NCBI GenBank assembly: GCA_964619675.1
Contig: CAZUEO010000008.1
Location: 1-64,000, forward strand
Direction of reading: 5' to 3'
Source: JAPLMW01 sp964619675
GTDB lineage: Bacteria; Planctomycetota; Phycisphaerae; Sedimentisphaerales; UBA12454
Length of the DNA: 64,000 nucleotides
The translations under genes were made by a program, and so were the position numbers. Shown here piece after piece: positions 14,757-24,364 of this stretch. Positions within the stretch are counted from its first letter, which is position 1; each line of letters begins with the position of its first letter. Below the pieces are notes generated by a model. It worked only from the letters and a program-made list of their open reading frames with translations. It did not search any database and was not told the origin of the DNA.

Positions 14757-16391
14757 TTAACTAATGAGCAGGATTTTTCTCACTGCCCTGAAGGCCTCGA
14801 AAATCAAAATAACCGCAAGCAGCAAAAGCACTGCTGCAATGATACCGACCGGAGAAAGTCGGTATTTTTTCAGCAGCAGAATCAGGCTCCAAATCGTCAT
14901 AATGCTCATAAAGACCATCGGGATGAGCACAAAAAACGATTTTTTGCCGTTTTTCCTGAGCCATACGGCAATAACCAATAATACCAAACCTGCCAATAGC
15001 TGATTCGTAGCGCCGAAGACCGGCCAAATTATTTTCCAGGCAGGTATTAAATTGCCGTCAGGGTCCTTAAGAGTTATAAGCACAAATATCGTCGGTAAAG
15101 CCAGCGTGGCAAGCGTGGACAGGGCCCGCCAGCGGATGCCTTTAAGCTCAAAAAATTCTTCAAAAACGTATCGGCCCAGCCTTGTAGCGGTATCCAGAGT
15201 TGTAAGAATGAAAGTGGACAGAGCAAGCAATCCAAAGGAAAAACCGAGCTTTTGCGGCAGCCCGAACACCGACAAAAATTTGCTCATAGCGGTACCGAAA
15301 ATTACCAAAGGCGCCTTAGTAATAAGCGGATTGTCTTTTGCCACCATAGCTACGGCAATCAAAGCTATGACGGCTATAATCCCTTCTATCAGCATAGAAC
15401 CGTAAGCGACGGGTTTCGCATCAGATTCTTTGTCTAATTGTTTTGAACTTGTCCCGGAGGCAACTATGGCGTGAAAACCTGAACAGGCGCCGCAGGCCAC
15501 CGTGATAAACAAAATCGGCAGCAGCGGGCCCAGCTGCGGGCTGGTCCAGCCGGTAAAGGCAGGATAGGCCACAGAAAATCCGCCAAACAGTATTCCCACA
15601 AACCCGCCTATTACCGAGGCATAAAGTAAAAAGCTCGATAAATAATCCCTCGGCTGTAATAAAATCCACACCGGTATTACAGAAGCAACAAAACAATAAA
15701 AAACCAGCAGCAAATCCCATGTCTTTGCAGGATCGCCGCCAAAAACTATCGGGATTCTGTCAGCGGATAAAGGCATTTTCTGCCCCAGCCATACACATAC
15801 GAATACCAGAGGGACAAAAATCAGCGATGACCATAATATGGACAATTTTAATCGATAGACAAAAAATCCGAAAATAACCGCCAACGCGATAAACATAACT
15901 GCGGAAGTAGCCACACCTCCATCTGCCACAAAGGTGGCTGCAGTTAAATCGGTGAATACCGTCAGAACATATATAAGTGACAGCCAGATAAAAACCAAAA
16001 AAAGCTTATACGCCACAGGCGACATATATTCTTTGGCGATTTCGGCAATAGAACGGGCCTTATGGCGTATGGAAGCAATTAACGTGGAAAAATCGTGTAC
16101 GCCTCCGATAAAGATAGCGCCGATAACAATCCAGAGAAGAACGGGAAACCAGCCGAAGGCAATTGACGCAATTATCGGCCCGATTACAGGCGCGGCGCCG
16201 GCAATTGACGAAAAATGGTGCCCCAGCAGAATTGCCCTGCGGGCCGGAACCCGGTCTATACCATCGTAGTCGGTATGGCTCGGTGTCAGGCGGTTATCAT
16301 CCACCTCATACCGCTTTTCCAGAAATCTGCCATAAACAAAATAAGCAATTAAAAACAATACAAAAGCAGATAAGAGAACTGCTATTAACAT
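14757..16391 (-). CDS. cstA: Carbon starvation protein CstA-like peptide/pyruvate transporter
   Basis: The 544-residue protein has about 16 membrane segments. It starts MLIAVLLSAFVLFLIAYFVY and contains LLGHHFSSIAGAAPVIGP (about residues 55-72), the most conserved CstA segment, and a second block around FHAIVASGTSSKQL. CstA/YjiY proteins import peptides or pyruvate under carbon limitation. It is shorter than E. coli CstA (about 700 residues) and lacks its long C-terminal extension, as in many anaerobes. GGAG precedes the ATG by eight bases. Downstream there is only the repeat-bearing gap to the HNH gene. Confidence 0.9.
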   Translation of the reverse strand: MLIAVLLSAFVLFLIAYFVYGRFLEKRYEVDDNRLTPSHTDYDGIDRVPARRAILLGHHFSSIAGAAPVIGPIIASIAFGWFPVLLWIVIGAIFIGGVHDFSTLIASIRHKARSIAEIAKEYMSPVAYKLFLVFIWLSLIYVLTVFTDLTAATFVADGGVATSAVMFIALAVIFGFFVYRLKLSILWSSLIFVPLVFVCVWLGQKMPLSADRIPIVFGGDPAKTWDLLLVFYCFVASVIPVWILLQPRDYLSSFLLYASVIGGFVGILFGGFSVAYPAFTGWTSPQLGPLLPILFITVACGACSGFHAIVASGTSSKQLDKESDAKPVAYGSMLIEGIIAVIALIAVAMVAKDNPLITKAPLVIFGTAMSKFLSVFGLPQKLGFSFGLLALSTFILTTLDTATRLGRYVFEEFFELKGIRWRALSTLATLALPTIFVLITLKDPDGNLIPAWKIIWPVFGATNQLLAGLVLLVIAVWLRKNGKKSFFVLIPMVFMSIMTIWSLILLLKKYRLSPVGIIAAVLLLLAVILIFEAFRAVRKILLIS

Positions 16392-16431
16392 ATTACGGCG
16401 CTCCTAAAATAGCGGCCCTGTACACAAAAAT

Positions 16432-17148
16432 TTATTCTTTGTAGGAGTCTTTGATTTTCTTAAGGCCGCTCGGCTCCTGCAGGCCGCCTTTTTTGCCGGA
16501 TTTGCAAAAATCAATAATAACATCAGCGGCTTTTTGCGGGTCGTCATAAATTGAAAATACCTTCAAATCATCGGTGTCCATATATTTATTCTTGTGCAGC
16601 ATCTGGGTTTCCATCCATTCAACAAGGCCTAACCAGTATTCGCTGCCCATAAGAATCACAGGAAAATAAGCCTGCTTTAGGGTCTGAATCAGCATAATAG
16701 CTTCCGTAAATTCGTCCAGTGTGCCGAAACCGCCGGGGAAGACTATAAATCCGTTGGCGTATTTGAGGAACATTACTTTTCTGCAGAAAAAGTATCTGAA
16801 GTGCAGCGAAAGGTTCTGATAAGTGTTTGGAACCTGCTCAAGAGCCATTTCGATGTTCAGGCCGATGCTTTTGCCGCCTGCCTGAGCGGCGCCTTTGTTT
16901 GCGGCTTCCATTATCCCGCCGCCGCCGCCGGTGATAATCGCAAAGCCGGCTTTTGCCAAAATGCCAGCCGTTTTTTCCGCAAGTTTGTAATATTTATCCT
17001 CAGGTTTAGCCCTTGCCGAGCCGTAAATCGATACGGCCGGCCCGACCGTCGCAAGCTCTTCAAAGCCTTCGACAAACTCAGCCATTATCCTGAATATCCG
17101 CCAGGTCTCTTCAGCCGCAACGCCAAATCTTGCTATTTTTTCATCCAT
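16432..17148 (-). CDS. LOG family protein (TIGR00730-type)
   Basis: The 238-residue protein has AKAGFAIITGGGGGIMEAAN (about residues 68-87) and GFIVFPGGFGTLDEFTE, the two phosphate/nucleotide-binding motifs of the LOG (Lonely Guy) family. These proteins are nucleoside 5'-monophosphate phosphoribohydrolases in plants and bacteria, where they release a base from AMP or cytokinin nucleotides. PGGFGTLDE carries the catalytic Glu. This length and the N-terminal EETWRIFRIMAEFVEGFEEL belong to the longer bacterial type. It begins 15 bases after the nth stop on the same strand, so it is likely cotranscribed. Confidence 0.88.
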   Translation of the reverse strand: MDEKIARFGVAAEETWRIFRIMAEFVEGFEELATVGPAVSIYGSARAKPEDKYYKLAEKTAGILAKAGFAIITGGGGGIMEAANKGAAQAGGKSIGLNIEMALEQVPNTYQNLSLHFRYFFCRKVMFLKYANGFIVFPGGFGTLDEFTEAIMLIQTLKQAYFPVILMGSEYWLGLVEWMETQMLHKNKYMDTDDLKVFSIYDDPQKAADVIIDFCKSGKKGGLQEPSGLKKIKDSYKE

Positions 17149-17163
17149 TTTATTACTTCTCCA

Positions 17164-17832
17164 TTACCATAGTTTTGGATTATTCGCAGCCGGGCAGTGC
17201 CTTGCTATCGGGCAGCTTCCGCAATCCGGCCTGCGAGCCTTGCATACATTCCTGCCGTGAAATATAAGCAAATGACTGAAAAGTGTCCAGTTTTCCTTCG
17301 GCACTATTTCCATAAGGTCAAACTCGAGCTTTTCCGCATCATTTGTGTTTTTTGAAAGCGCAAGTCTTCCGGATAGTCTGATTACGTGCGTATCGCAAAC
17401 GATGCCGGCAATGCCGAACGCATTGCCTAAAACCACATTTGCCGTTTTCCTGCCCACGCCGCTCAGCGTTAAAAGCTCATCCATCGCGTGCGGCACTTTG
17501 CCGCCAAACTCGTCAATTATCTTTTTGCAGGCGTTTTTTATATTGAGCGCCTTGTTGCGATAAAAGCCCGTGCTTTTTATGTCCTGCTCAATTTCGGCAA
17601 GCGGCACATCTGCCCAGTCTTTTACCGTCCTGTATTTTTTAAAAAGCGTCTTCGTTACGATATTGACCCTCACATCGGTGCACTGTGCGGAAAGTATCGT
17701 CGCGATAAGGAGCTGCAGCGGGTTAGTATGCTCAAGAGCGCATCTCGCATCAGGATAAGTCTTCTTCAATATCGGCCAAATCGCCCTGACACGCTCTTTT
17801 GCTTTTTGCTTGTCTATTTTCTGCTTAGCCAT
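17164..17832 (-). CDS. nth: Endonuclease III
   Basis: The 222-residue protein is a complete Nth, the bifunctional DNA glycosylase/AP-lyase for oxidised pyrimidines. The helix-hairpin-helix LLTLSGVGRKTANVVLGNA contains the catalytic Lys. The catalytic Asp is in VCDTHVIRLSGRL. The C-terminal Fe-S cluster ligands have the exact spacing C-x6-C-x2-C-x5-C (CKARRPDCGSCPIARHC). Its N-terminus overlaps the end of the GH97 gene by 19 bases, which suggests cotranscription although their functions are unrelated. Confidence 0.95.
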   Translation of the reverse strand: MAKQKIDKQKAKERVRAIWPILKKTYPDARCALEHTNPLQLLIATILSAQCTDVRVNIVTKTLFKKYRTVKDWADVPLAEIEQDIKSTGFYRNKALNIKNACKKIIDEFGGKVPHAMDELLTLSGVGRKTANVVLGNAFGIAGIVCDTHVIRLSGRLALSKNTNDAEKLEFDLMEIVPKENWTLFSHLLIFHGRNVCKARRPDCGSCPIARHCPAANNPKLW

Positions 17833-19850
17833 ATCACAAAACCGCCGTAAGGCTTTAACTCTATGAGATTATCGAAAGAATCAATCGACTCAAGAGATTT
17901 TTTAATAAAACTTCTGTCGGCACCGTCGGTAATCAGAATACCGTTCCATTCGCCGTCGCCAATGAAAGATGAATCAATGTTCAGTTTTTGCCGGCTGCCC
18001 TGACCGTTAATGCCTGCAATATACCACATATTTCCGTTTCTGCGGGCTAAAACAACGTACTTGCCGGGATAGCCTTCTAAAAATCTGGTCTGGTCCCATG
18101 CTGCGGGAACTTTCTGCAGAAATTCCTTCACAAAATCGCTCATTAACTGCATCTCATCCGGCACAAGACCGAAATGCTGTATACCGGACTCAAAAATCAC
18201 CGATAGCGCCAATTCAAACGCAGGCAATGTTCGTAATTTTGAGTTACGTATCGCCGGGTTAAAAACCACAGGTGTAAAATCCATCGAGCCGATGACATTG
18301 CGAGTGAAAGGCAGGATACAGCAGTGCTGCGGCGCCAGGTCGGCATTACGCTGGTCAAAGGTGATATACTCCATACCCTTGACTGCCTCCATCGAAACTA
18401 AATTAGGATACGTCCGCTGCCAGCCGCGGGGAATCGTCGAGCCATGGCAGTTAACTAAAATAGCGAAGTCCGCAGCGTCTCTCAAAATATCTAAATAAAG
18501 CTTCATCGTCGCCTGCTTGTCGCCGCCGAAGAAATCTATCTTGACGCCTTTGACGCCCATCTTCCGCAACCGAGCAAACTCCTGCCGACGAACAGTTCTT
18601 TCATCCATACGATTCTTCGGTGTCATCGGGGCATTGTTCCATTGGCCGTTGGAATTATACCAGAGAATAATACCGACATTCTTTTGGCTCGCCTTGCGAA
18701 CTATATCAGCCATTTTTTCATAGCCGATACTTTTATCCCAATTAGCATCGATAAGGACATATTCCCAGTGCATCTGGGATGCGAAATCGATGAACTTTTC
18801 AATAGTTTGCGGGTTGGCACTGTCATCGCCATAGCGCAGCCAGTGCCAAGCCGCCCTGCCGGGCCTGACAAAACTGGTATCACTCAATTTGCAGGGCGCC
18901 GCAACGTCCGTCATCAGAGTTGACCGGACAATAGTATCCAGCGTCCCGATGATTAATACGCGCCAGGGCGATTTAAACGGCAACTGAATTTGCGGGCAGG
19001 CAGCATCGATTTGGCCGCGATGCTCTTTTGGATGCGGAAAAGCAATTCGATAGACGCCGCCGTTTGAATCATCGGCAAGCCGCACCCCGCAATATGACTC
19101 ATCAACGTCACTGTCGCAAATTAAAACCCAGGCGCCGCCGGATGTCTTGAACAGCGCCGGCAAACACCAGCCCGCACCAGTTGGCGAAGGCCCGCCGACA
19201 GGTTTTTCAGCTTCGTAATGCTCCTCATAAGAAGGCTGCGTCTGCTGCCAGCCGCTTTTGCCCGCCTGCATCGGATGCAGCCGGCAAAGCGTATCTGCGG
19301 CAAATGCAAAAGATGTTTTCTCCTGTTCGATAGAGCAGGTCTTTTGTGAAACCTGCCCGAATGCATAACGAAAAGCAAGGCCGTCATTGGAGACCTGAAA
19401 GATAATGTCCATCGTTTCACCGGCGCTGTTTTCAAGCGTAAAGACCCTGCGCACAGCTTCATATACGCAGTGTTTTCTCTTGCCGAGCGGCATATCGTAA
19501 CTGTCCTTAACAACCTGCGGTTTGGAAGCTTTGACGAGAGTCAGCTTTTCAGAAAACGAACTGTCGCTGCGAACCAGGCCCAACGCGGATGGTTTGATAA
19601 TTTCCCTGCCGCCAAGCCGCACTGCATACAGCACCCTGCCGCGCTTATCCGTAAGGAAAGTTACCTCTATCTTTTTATCAGGACTGGAAATTTTACGAGA
19701 CCTCGATGTGCACCCCGTCAAAAACAAAACCCCACCAATACTTATCAGAATAAAATAATTGTTTAGCCGTCGCCGCAGCGGCGACGCGTCATTGCGAGGA
19801 GCACAGCGACGAAGCAATCTCAATATCCTATCTAAAATGCTAATCTTCAT
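17814..19850 (-). CDS. GH97 family glycosidase, lipoprotein
   Basis: The 678-residue protein has the GH97 arrangement: an N-terminal beta-sandwich, a (beta/alpha)8 barrel and a C-terminal beta domain. Diagnostic blocks are LIDANWDKSIGYEKMADIVR, KGVKIDFFGGDKQ, LVNCHGSTIPRGWQRTYPN and MEAVKGMEY. The Asp in KIDFFGGD suggests the retaining (alpha-galactosidase-like) subgroup. The signal sequence has a lipobox FLTGC, so the protein is probably anchored outside the inner membrane. Between Met1 and the signal, residues such as RLLRRCAPRNDASPLRRR come from a repeat (around 19762-19830), making an odd N-terminal extension. The ATG overlaps the dsbD stop (ATGA). Confidence 0.88.
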   Translation of the reverse strand: MKISILDRILRLLRRCAPRNDASPLRRRLNNYFILISIGGVLFLTGCTSRSRKISSPDKKIEVTFLTDKRGRVLYAVRLGGREIIKPSALGLVRSDSSFSEKLTLVKASKPQVVKDSYDMPLGKRKHCVYEAVRRVFTLENSAGETMDIIFQVSNDGLAFRYAFGQVSQKTCSIEQEKTSFAFAADTLCRLHPMQAGKSGWQQTQPSYEEHYEAEKPVGGPSPTGAGWCLPALFKTSGGAWVLICDSDVDESYCGVRLADDSNGGVYRIAFPHPKEHRGQIDAACPQIQLPFKSPWRVLIIGTLDTIVRSTLMTDVAAPCKLSDTSFVRPGRAAWHWLRYGDDSANPQTIEKFIDFASQMHWEYVLIDANWDKSIGYEKMADIVRKASQKNVGIILWYNSNGQWNNAPMTPKNRMDERTVRRQEFARLRKMGVKGVKIDFFGGDKQATMKLYLDILRDAADFAILVNCHGSTIPRGWQRTYPNLVSMEAVKGMEYITFDQRNADLAPQHCCILPFTRNVIGSMDFTPVVFNPAIRNSKLRTLPAFELALSVIFESGIQHFGLVPDEMQLMSDFVKEFLQKVPAAWDQTRFLEGYPGKYVVLARRNGNMWYIAGINGQGSRQKLNIDSSFIGDGEWNGILITDGADRSFIKKSLESIDSFDNLIELKPYGGFVIWLSRK

Positions 19851-21601
19851 TGTTGGCTTATATCCGGCAATTCCTGCAGATATTCCCTGAGTTTGCCGCC
19901 TATCAGATTGCCGCGAAGTTTCACAGGCGTATCCTGCCCCGGCACAAGTAACACGCTCACCGGTATTGCAGGCTCATTATAAATTTCCTTCAAAGCAACT
20001 GCTGCGGGATAATCGTAATCCGTCGTATCAGCTCTTATCGCAAGCACACCCTTTTGCTTTATCAGGCCTGCGATTTTTTTGTTTGAATACACCATTCTGT
20101 CAAGCACCTTGCACGACAGGCACCAGTCCGCGGTAAACTTCAAAAGCACAGGCTGATTGTTACTCTGCGCTGCTGCAATAACCTCCTCATCGTAGCTCTG
20201 CCAGTCGATAAGCCCCTTTTGCTGGGCAGCCAGAAGTCCAAAACCGAAAAACACCGCAAGCACAATCGCCGCCAGTCTTATCAGCCATTTCTTTGTCTTT
20301 TGCGTATTATATTGCACCCAGACGCCCCACATCCAGACGCATACCGCAAGCACAATCGTATAATAAAGAATATCTATAATTCTATCTAACTGCACTGCTT
20401 CGAGCAGCTTTACGCCGATTGCCAGCAGGATAAAGCCCGTAGCGTGTTTGAAAAGCTCCATCCACCTGCCCGGCTTGGGAATTTTAGCAAGCAGGCCGGG
20501 AAGACAGGTTAATATCACATAAGGTAGAGCCATACCGACCCCGATGAGCAGTATCGCAGTTGTGGCAAGCGGTATCGGCTGACTCTGCGCCCAGGCAAGA
20601 ACAAATGCAAGTATCGCAAAGCTGCAAGGCGTACTCAAAACCGCAGCCAAAAATCCCATACCGACTGAGCCGCCGTAGCCTGCTCTTTGTTTATCCGAAC
20701 CGCCGATTGACGCGGGTATGCCGAACGTGAATAATCCGAACATATACAGCGCCAGCACAACCATTAAAAGCGCCATCGCGATTACAAACGCAGGACTTCT
20801 AAACTGGTCGCCCCACTGAAAGGCCAGGCCGAACCCGAGCTTGAGAACGATACCTGCCGCCGCAAGTGCTGCAAAGAAAAGGATAATACCTACTGCAAAC
20901 GCAATGCCCAGTGCAATACTCTTTGCCCTGCTCTTGCCCGACTGGGCGACGAGCCGCATAACAATAATCGGCAGCACAGGCCACACACAGGGCATAACGT
21001 TAAGCAAAAGCCCCGCTAATATCGCCAGAGGTAATACTAACATCGGTGCGCTCGCGCGGTTAGTCCCGCCAATACTTTGGCGGGGTACTATAAACGCAGG
21101 TTTGTCCATTTGTGCGGATTTTGAAATATCGATTTTTTCTGCAAGCTCATAGTGCCCCATACTGCACAACTGGTCGGAGCAGATAGCGCCATCTATCGCG
21201 ATTTTAACTTCGGTACTTTGGCTTTTCGTATCTGCGGTAAAAGGAACAAAAACGCTGAAACTGCCGCTGAAAACCTCGAGCCTTTTATTTGTAATCTTAT
21301 CGAGATACAGCTCTCCTTTTGGAAAAACAGGGTCGGAAAAGATAATGCCGTTTGCCTGCGCGTTTATTTTAAGATTCATCCCTGGCGGCGCCGTTTCTTC
21401 ATCTGCGTAGAAATGCCAGTCCTTTGCGAGAGTGATTTTTACTTGAATTGCGCTGTTTGAGTTTGGCGCGACTGCCTGGTGCTGGAGGACAAGTTCTATT
21501 TCGACGAATTCGTCTTTAATTATATCTGCCGCTGCGGCAGATATAGAAAACGAGGTAATCGCTACAATCGCAACTGAAAAAATTAAACACTTTTTTCTCA
21601 T
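19847..21601 (-). CDS. DsbD-like thiol:disulfide interchange protein
   Basis: The 584-residue protein has a signal peptide (MRKKCLIFSVAIVAITSFS), an N-terminal DsbD-alpha-like beta domain, about eight membrane segments (for example NVMPCVWPVLPIIVMRLVAQ and FLAAVLSTPCSFAILAFVLA, each with the conserved Cys), and a C-terminal thioredoxin domain with DWCLSCK. DsbD carries reducing power from cytoplasmic thioredoxin to the periplasm. The ATG at 21601 is preceded by GAGGG; an earlier ATG at 21628 lacks this and was rejected. The stop overlaps the GH97 start. Confidence 0.9.
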   Translation of the reverse strand: MRKKCLIFSVAIVAITSFSISAAAADIIKDEFVEIELVLQHQAVAPNSNSAIQVKITLAKDWHFYADEETAPPGMNLKINAQANGIIFSDPVFPKGELYLDKITNKRLEVFSGSFSVFVPFTADTKSQSTEVKIAIDGAICSDQLCSMGHYELAEKIDISKSAQMDKPAFIVPRQSIGGTNRASAPMLVLPLAILAGLLLNVMPCVWPVLPIIVMRLVAQSGKSRAKSIALGIAFAVGIILFFAALAAAGIVLKLGFGLAFQWGDQFRSPAFVIAMALLMVVLALYMFGLFTFGIPASIGGSDKQRAGYGGSVGMGFLAAVLSTPCSFAILAFVLAWAQSQPIPLATTAILLIGVGMALPYVILTCLPGLLAKIPKPGRWMELFKHATGFILLAIGVKLLEAVQLDRIIDILYYTIVLAVCVWMWGVWVQYNTQKTKKWLIRLAAIVLAVFFGFGLLAAQQKGLIDWQSYDEEVIAAAQSNNQPVLLKFTADWCLSCKVLDRMVYSNKKIAGLIKQKGVLAIRADTTDYDYPAAVALKEIYNEPAIPVSVLLVPGQDTPVKLRGNLIGGKLREYLQELPDISQQ

Positions 21602-21628
21602 GATTGCCCTCTTTATTTGGCTATTCAT

Positions 21629-21907
21629 TCATAGATTATTGATAAATCCCTGCATTTTGTCAATTAAATGTTGAGGTGTATTTTATGCCCGGTTAGCCCT
21701 GCCGACATTTCCCCGCCTCAGGCGGCTCCTGCAACTAGCGACTAACGACCAGCGACTGGCGACTGCGTAATCCGTCCGCCGAAGGCGAGACCTCGCTAAA
21801 TAGCGGGTGCAATCAGCGTTTAATTTTGATTTTTGATATGTAGTTTTTATTTTTGATATTTGATTTTTGATTTTTAAACTGTGGCTTTGGGCTTTTAGCT
21901 TTAACTT
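21629..21907. repeat. Repeat-rich intergenic segment with a heptamer array (21824-21914)
   Basis: After a dispersed palindrome (TCCGTCCGCCGAAGGCGAG, around 21769-21787), bases 21824-21914 are about thirteen degenerate 7-base units (TTTTGAT, TTTTGAT, ATGTAGT, TTTTATT ... TTAACTT, TTAAGTT). The last unit runs into the ftsH stop codon. No gene is seen. Confidence 0.6.
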
Positions 21908-23869
21908 TTAAGTTTCTTTCCCCTGCTCTGGCTTGTCCGCCTTTGGCGGACTTATCTTTTCCTGCTCGGCCTTGAGCAAATCGCCCACGGTCGGCTTGTT
22001 TAGCTCGCCGCCTTCGAGAATGATTTTCACTTCAGCGGCGTCGAGCGTTTCATATTTCAAAAGCGCCTCTGCAACCGCCACGAGTTTATCCCGATTCTTC
22101 TCTATAATTTCTCTTGCGGCCTTATAAGCCTGGTCGATGAACTTTTTGACCTCATTATCGATAACTTCTGCCGTTTTCTGCGAATATTCCGGCCCGCCAA
22201 GTCCGAAATACTCCTGCGTCTGTGAGCTGTAGTCAATCGGGCCCAGTTCCGCGCTCATACCCCAGGTCTGAACCATTTCTTTTGCGAGCGAGGTAGCCAT
22301 TTTAATATCCATTTGCGCGCCGCTGGATATATCATCGCAGAAAAGCTCTTCAGCTATGCGCCCGCCGAAGCAGATTTGCAATTGAGCCATACAATATCTT
22401 CTTGTAAAGTGAGTTCTGTCTTTTTCCGGCAGTGAAAAGGTGGCCCCGCCCATCGGGCCTCTCGGAATAATGCTGACCTTATGCAGCGGGTCGGCGTCTT
22501 TGAGCATAGACTGGACCAGCGTATGGCCTGCCTCGTGATATGCGGTCAGTTTTTTATCGGCCTGGTCAACCGCCCTGCTGCGTTTTTTCCTGCCCCAGCG
22601 GACCTTGTCCCTGGCCTCTTCGAGGTCTTCAATCTCGACAAAGTCCTTATTACTCATCGTCGCTGCGATAGCCGCCTCGTTAATTATCGCTTCAAGGTCG
22701 GCGCCGCTGAACATAGGCGTACCTCTTGCTATCCTTTCAAGGTTCACATTCGGCCCCATTTTGACCTTGCGTGCGTGAATCTTGAGTATTTCCGTCCTGC
22801 CTTTGACGTCTGGCAGAGGTATATAAACCTGTCTGTCGAATCTCCCGGGGCGGGTAAGGGCCTTATCGAGTATATCTCCGCGGTTGGTAGCCGCCATTAC
22901 GATGACCTGGTCGTTGGTATCGAAGCCGTCCATCTCGACGAGTATTGCGTTTAGGGTCTGTTCTCTTTCGTCATGTCCGCCGCTTACGAAGCCAGGCCCG
23001 CGCTTTCTGCCGATAGCGTCGACTTCATCGAGGAAGATAATACAGGGCGAGTTTTCCTTTGCTGTTTTGAACAGGTCTCGCACGCGGGATGCGCCTACGC
23101 CGACAAACATCTCGACGAAATCGCTTCCCGATATACTGAAAAACGGCACACTCGCCTGACCTGCGATAGCCTTGGCCAGCAGGGTCTTGCCGCAGCCGGG
23201 CGGCCCTATCAGCAGTATGCCTCTCGGTATCCTGCCGCCGATTTTCTGAAACTTTTTCGGATGCCTTAAAAACTCGATAATTTCCGCAACCTCTTCCTTC
23301 GCCTCCTCGATGCCCGCGACATCATCGAAGGTTACCTTTATCTGCTCCTTGCCGTGCATTTTATGTTTGCTTCTTCCGAAGCTCATAAGCATACCGCCAG
23401 GCCCGTCCCTGACGTTCCTTACAAACAAAAAATAGAAGAAGGCAACCATCAGCACGATGGGCAGAATCCAGCTCAGGATGGGCATTAATATCTGGGGTTT
23501 GGCAACTGTCCATTTGACATTTGCCGCCTCAAGTTTCTCGGTAATATCCGGCAGCATTTCCGGATGATAGCCGACACTGAACGTTTTAGAGGCCTTTGGC
23601 GGCCGCGATTTCAGCCCTGCTGCGTTAAACGTGCCGGTCATTTCACGTTCTGTGATTTCAACGCTTTCGATTTTCCCTTCCGCAATATACCTGTCAAACT
23701 CATCATTGGTTATCCCGTCCCGCTGCTGATACATCTGATATGTCATCATAATGGTAAAAATGAGAAGCATTATGAGAAGCCATCTGAAAGGCATTTTTCT
23801 GCCGCCCAAGGGCTGCTTTTTTCCGAGATTTGGCGGCTGTTTTTTCATATTCTGTCTTTTTCTATTCAT
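21908..23869 (-). CDS. ftsH: ATP-dependent zinc metalloprotease FtsH
   Basis: The 653-residue protein is a complete membrane AAA+ protease. It has an N-terminal basic segment and two membrane helices (RWLLIMLLIFTIMMTYQMY and ILPIVLMVAFFYFLFV) around a short periplasmic domain, Walker A GPPGCGKTLLAKAI, Walker B CIIFLDEVDAIGRKRG, the second region of homology and arginine finger (TRPGRFD), then the zinc site TAYHEAGHTLV. FtsH degrades membrane and short-lived cytoplasmic proteins. Its C-terminal tail includes SPPKAD, encoded by a perfect palindrome at 21935-21951, so a repeat has been absorbed into the tail. It appears monocistronic. Confidence 0.97.
   Translation of the reverse strand: MNRKRQNMKKQPPNLGKKQPLGGRKMPFRWLLIMLLIFTIMMTYQMYQQRDGITNDEFDRYIAEGKIESVEITEREMTGTFNAAGLKSRPPKASKTFSVGYHPEMLPDITEKLEAANVKWTVAKPQILMPILSWILPIVLMVAFFYFLFVRNVRDGPGGMLMSFGRSKHKMHGKEQIKVTFDDVAGIEEAKEEVAEIIEFLRHPKKFQKIGGRIPRGILLIGPPGCGKTLLAKAIAGQASVPFFSISGSDFVEMFVGVGASRVRDLFKTAKENSPCIIFLDEVDAIGRKRGPGFVSGGHDEREQTLNAILVEMDGFDTNDQVIVMAATNRGDILDKALTRPGRFDRQVYIPLPDVKGRTEILKIHARKVKMGPNVNLERIARGTPMFSGADLEAIINEAAIAATMSNKDFVEIEDLEEARDKVRWGRKKRSRAVDQADKKLTAYHEAGHTLVQSMLKDADPLHKVSIIPRGPMGGATFSLPEKDRTHFTRRYCMAQLQICFGGRIAEELFCDDISSGAQMDIKMATSLAKEMVQTWGMSAELGPIDYSSQTQEYFGLGGPEYSQKTAEVIDNEVKKFIDQAYKAAREIIEKNRDKLVAVAEALLKYETLDAAEVKIILEGGELNKPTVGDLLKAEQEKISPPKADKPEQGKET
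21935..21951. repeat. Palindrome inside the ftsH tail
   Basis: GTCCGCCTTTGGCGGAC is a perfect inverted repeat with a three-base loop, in frame, coding for SPPKAD on the minus strand. It belongs to the same TCCGCC/GGCGGA family as palindromes at 21769, 62099 and 9606. Confidence 0.6.
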
Positions 23870-24037
23870 AAACTATTGTTTATACGCTGTTTAGGGCAGG
23901 TTGTTTAGCCGTTAAAATTGTTATCGGCATCTTAAGTCTCCGTTTTTAATGGATTTAAACCCTTATTTTACAACTTTGTGCTTCAATTATACAATAAAAA
24001 AAAACCCAAAACTACAGAAACAAAAAAGGACAGTTTA

Positions 24038-24244
24038 GCCCCGCCATCCCCGATGGCGNNNNNNNNNNNNNNNNNNNNNNNNNNNNNNNNNNNNNNNNNN
24101 NNNNNNNNNNNNNNNNNNNNNNNNNNNNNNNNNNNNNNNNNNNNNNNNNNNNNNNNNNGGGTCCGTCTTATTGTCCCGCCATCCCCGATGGCGGGGTCCG
24201 TCTTATTGTCCCGCCATCCCCGATGGCGGGGTCCGTCTTATTGT
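24038..24244. repeat. Tandem 35-base palindrome array interrupted by the gap
   Basis: The unit is CCCGCCATCCCCGATGGCGG followed by GGTCCGTCTTATTGT; the first part is a hairpin (CCGCCATC/GATGGCGG). A partial unit is seen before the gap and two full units plus a partial one after it. The number of units in the cell is unknown because the 100 Ns replace some of them. Confidence 0.75.
24059..24158. other. Assembly gap (100 N)
   Basis: Exactly 100 N, the standard placeholder for a gap of unknown size, within a tandem palindrome array. The repeat is the likely reason for the break. Confidence 0.97.
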
Positions 24245-24285
24245 CCCGTCATCTTGAATTCGCCGTAGGCGAATTTGATGACGGG
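24245..24285. repeat. 41-base two-stem hairpin
   Basis: Outer arms CCCGTCATC / GATGACGGG (9 bp), inner arms AATTCGCC / GGCGAATT (8 bp), loop GTA, with a one- to three-base bulge between the stems. It is the last unit of the tandem palindrome run and has a different sequence, as if one hairpin family were inserted next to another. Confidence 0.7.
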
Positions 24286-24364
24286 ATTCATCCGGCGGAT
24301 TTGTCATTCCGACCATTGTGGAGGAATCTATTCTATTCCAATTCTCGATTTTCTATTTTGGTGG

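Noticed and set aside
24038..24244. Possible CRISPR array
   Set aside because: The repeated unit includes the interval, there are no unique spacers, the repeat is a perfect palindrome and no cas gene is present.
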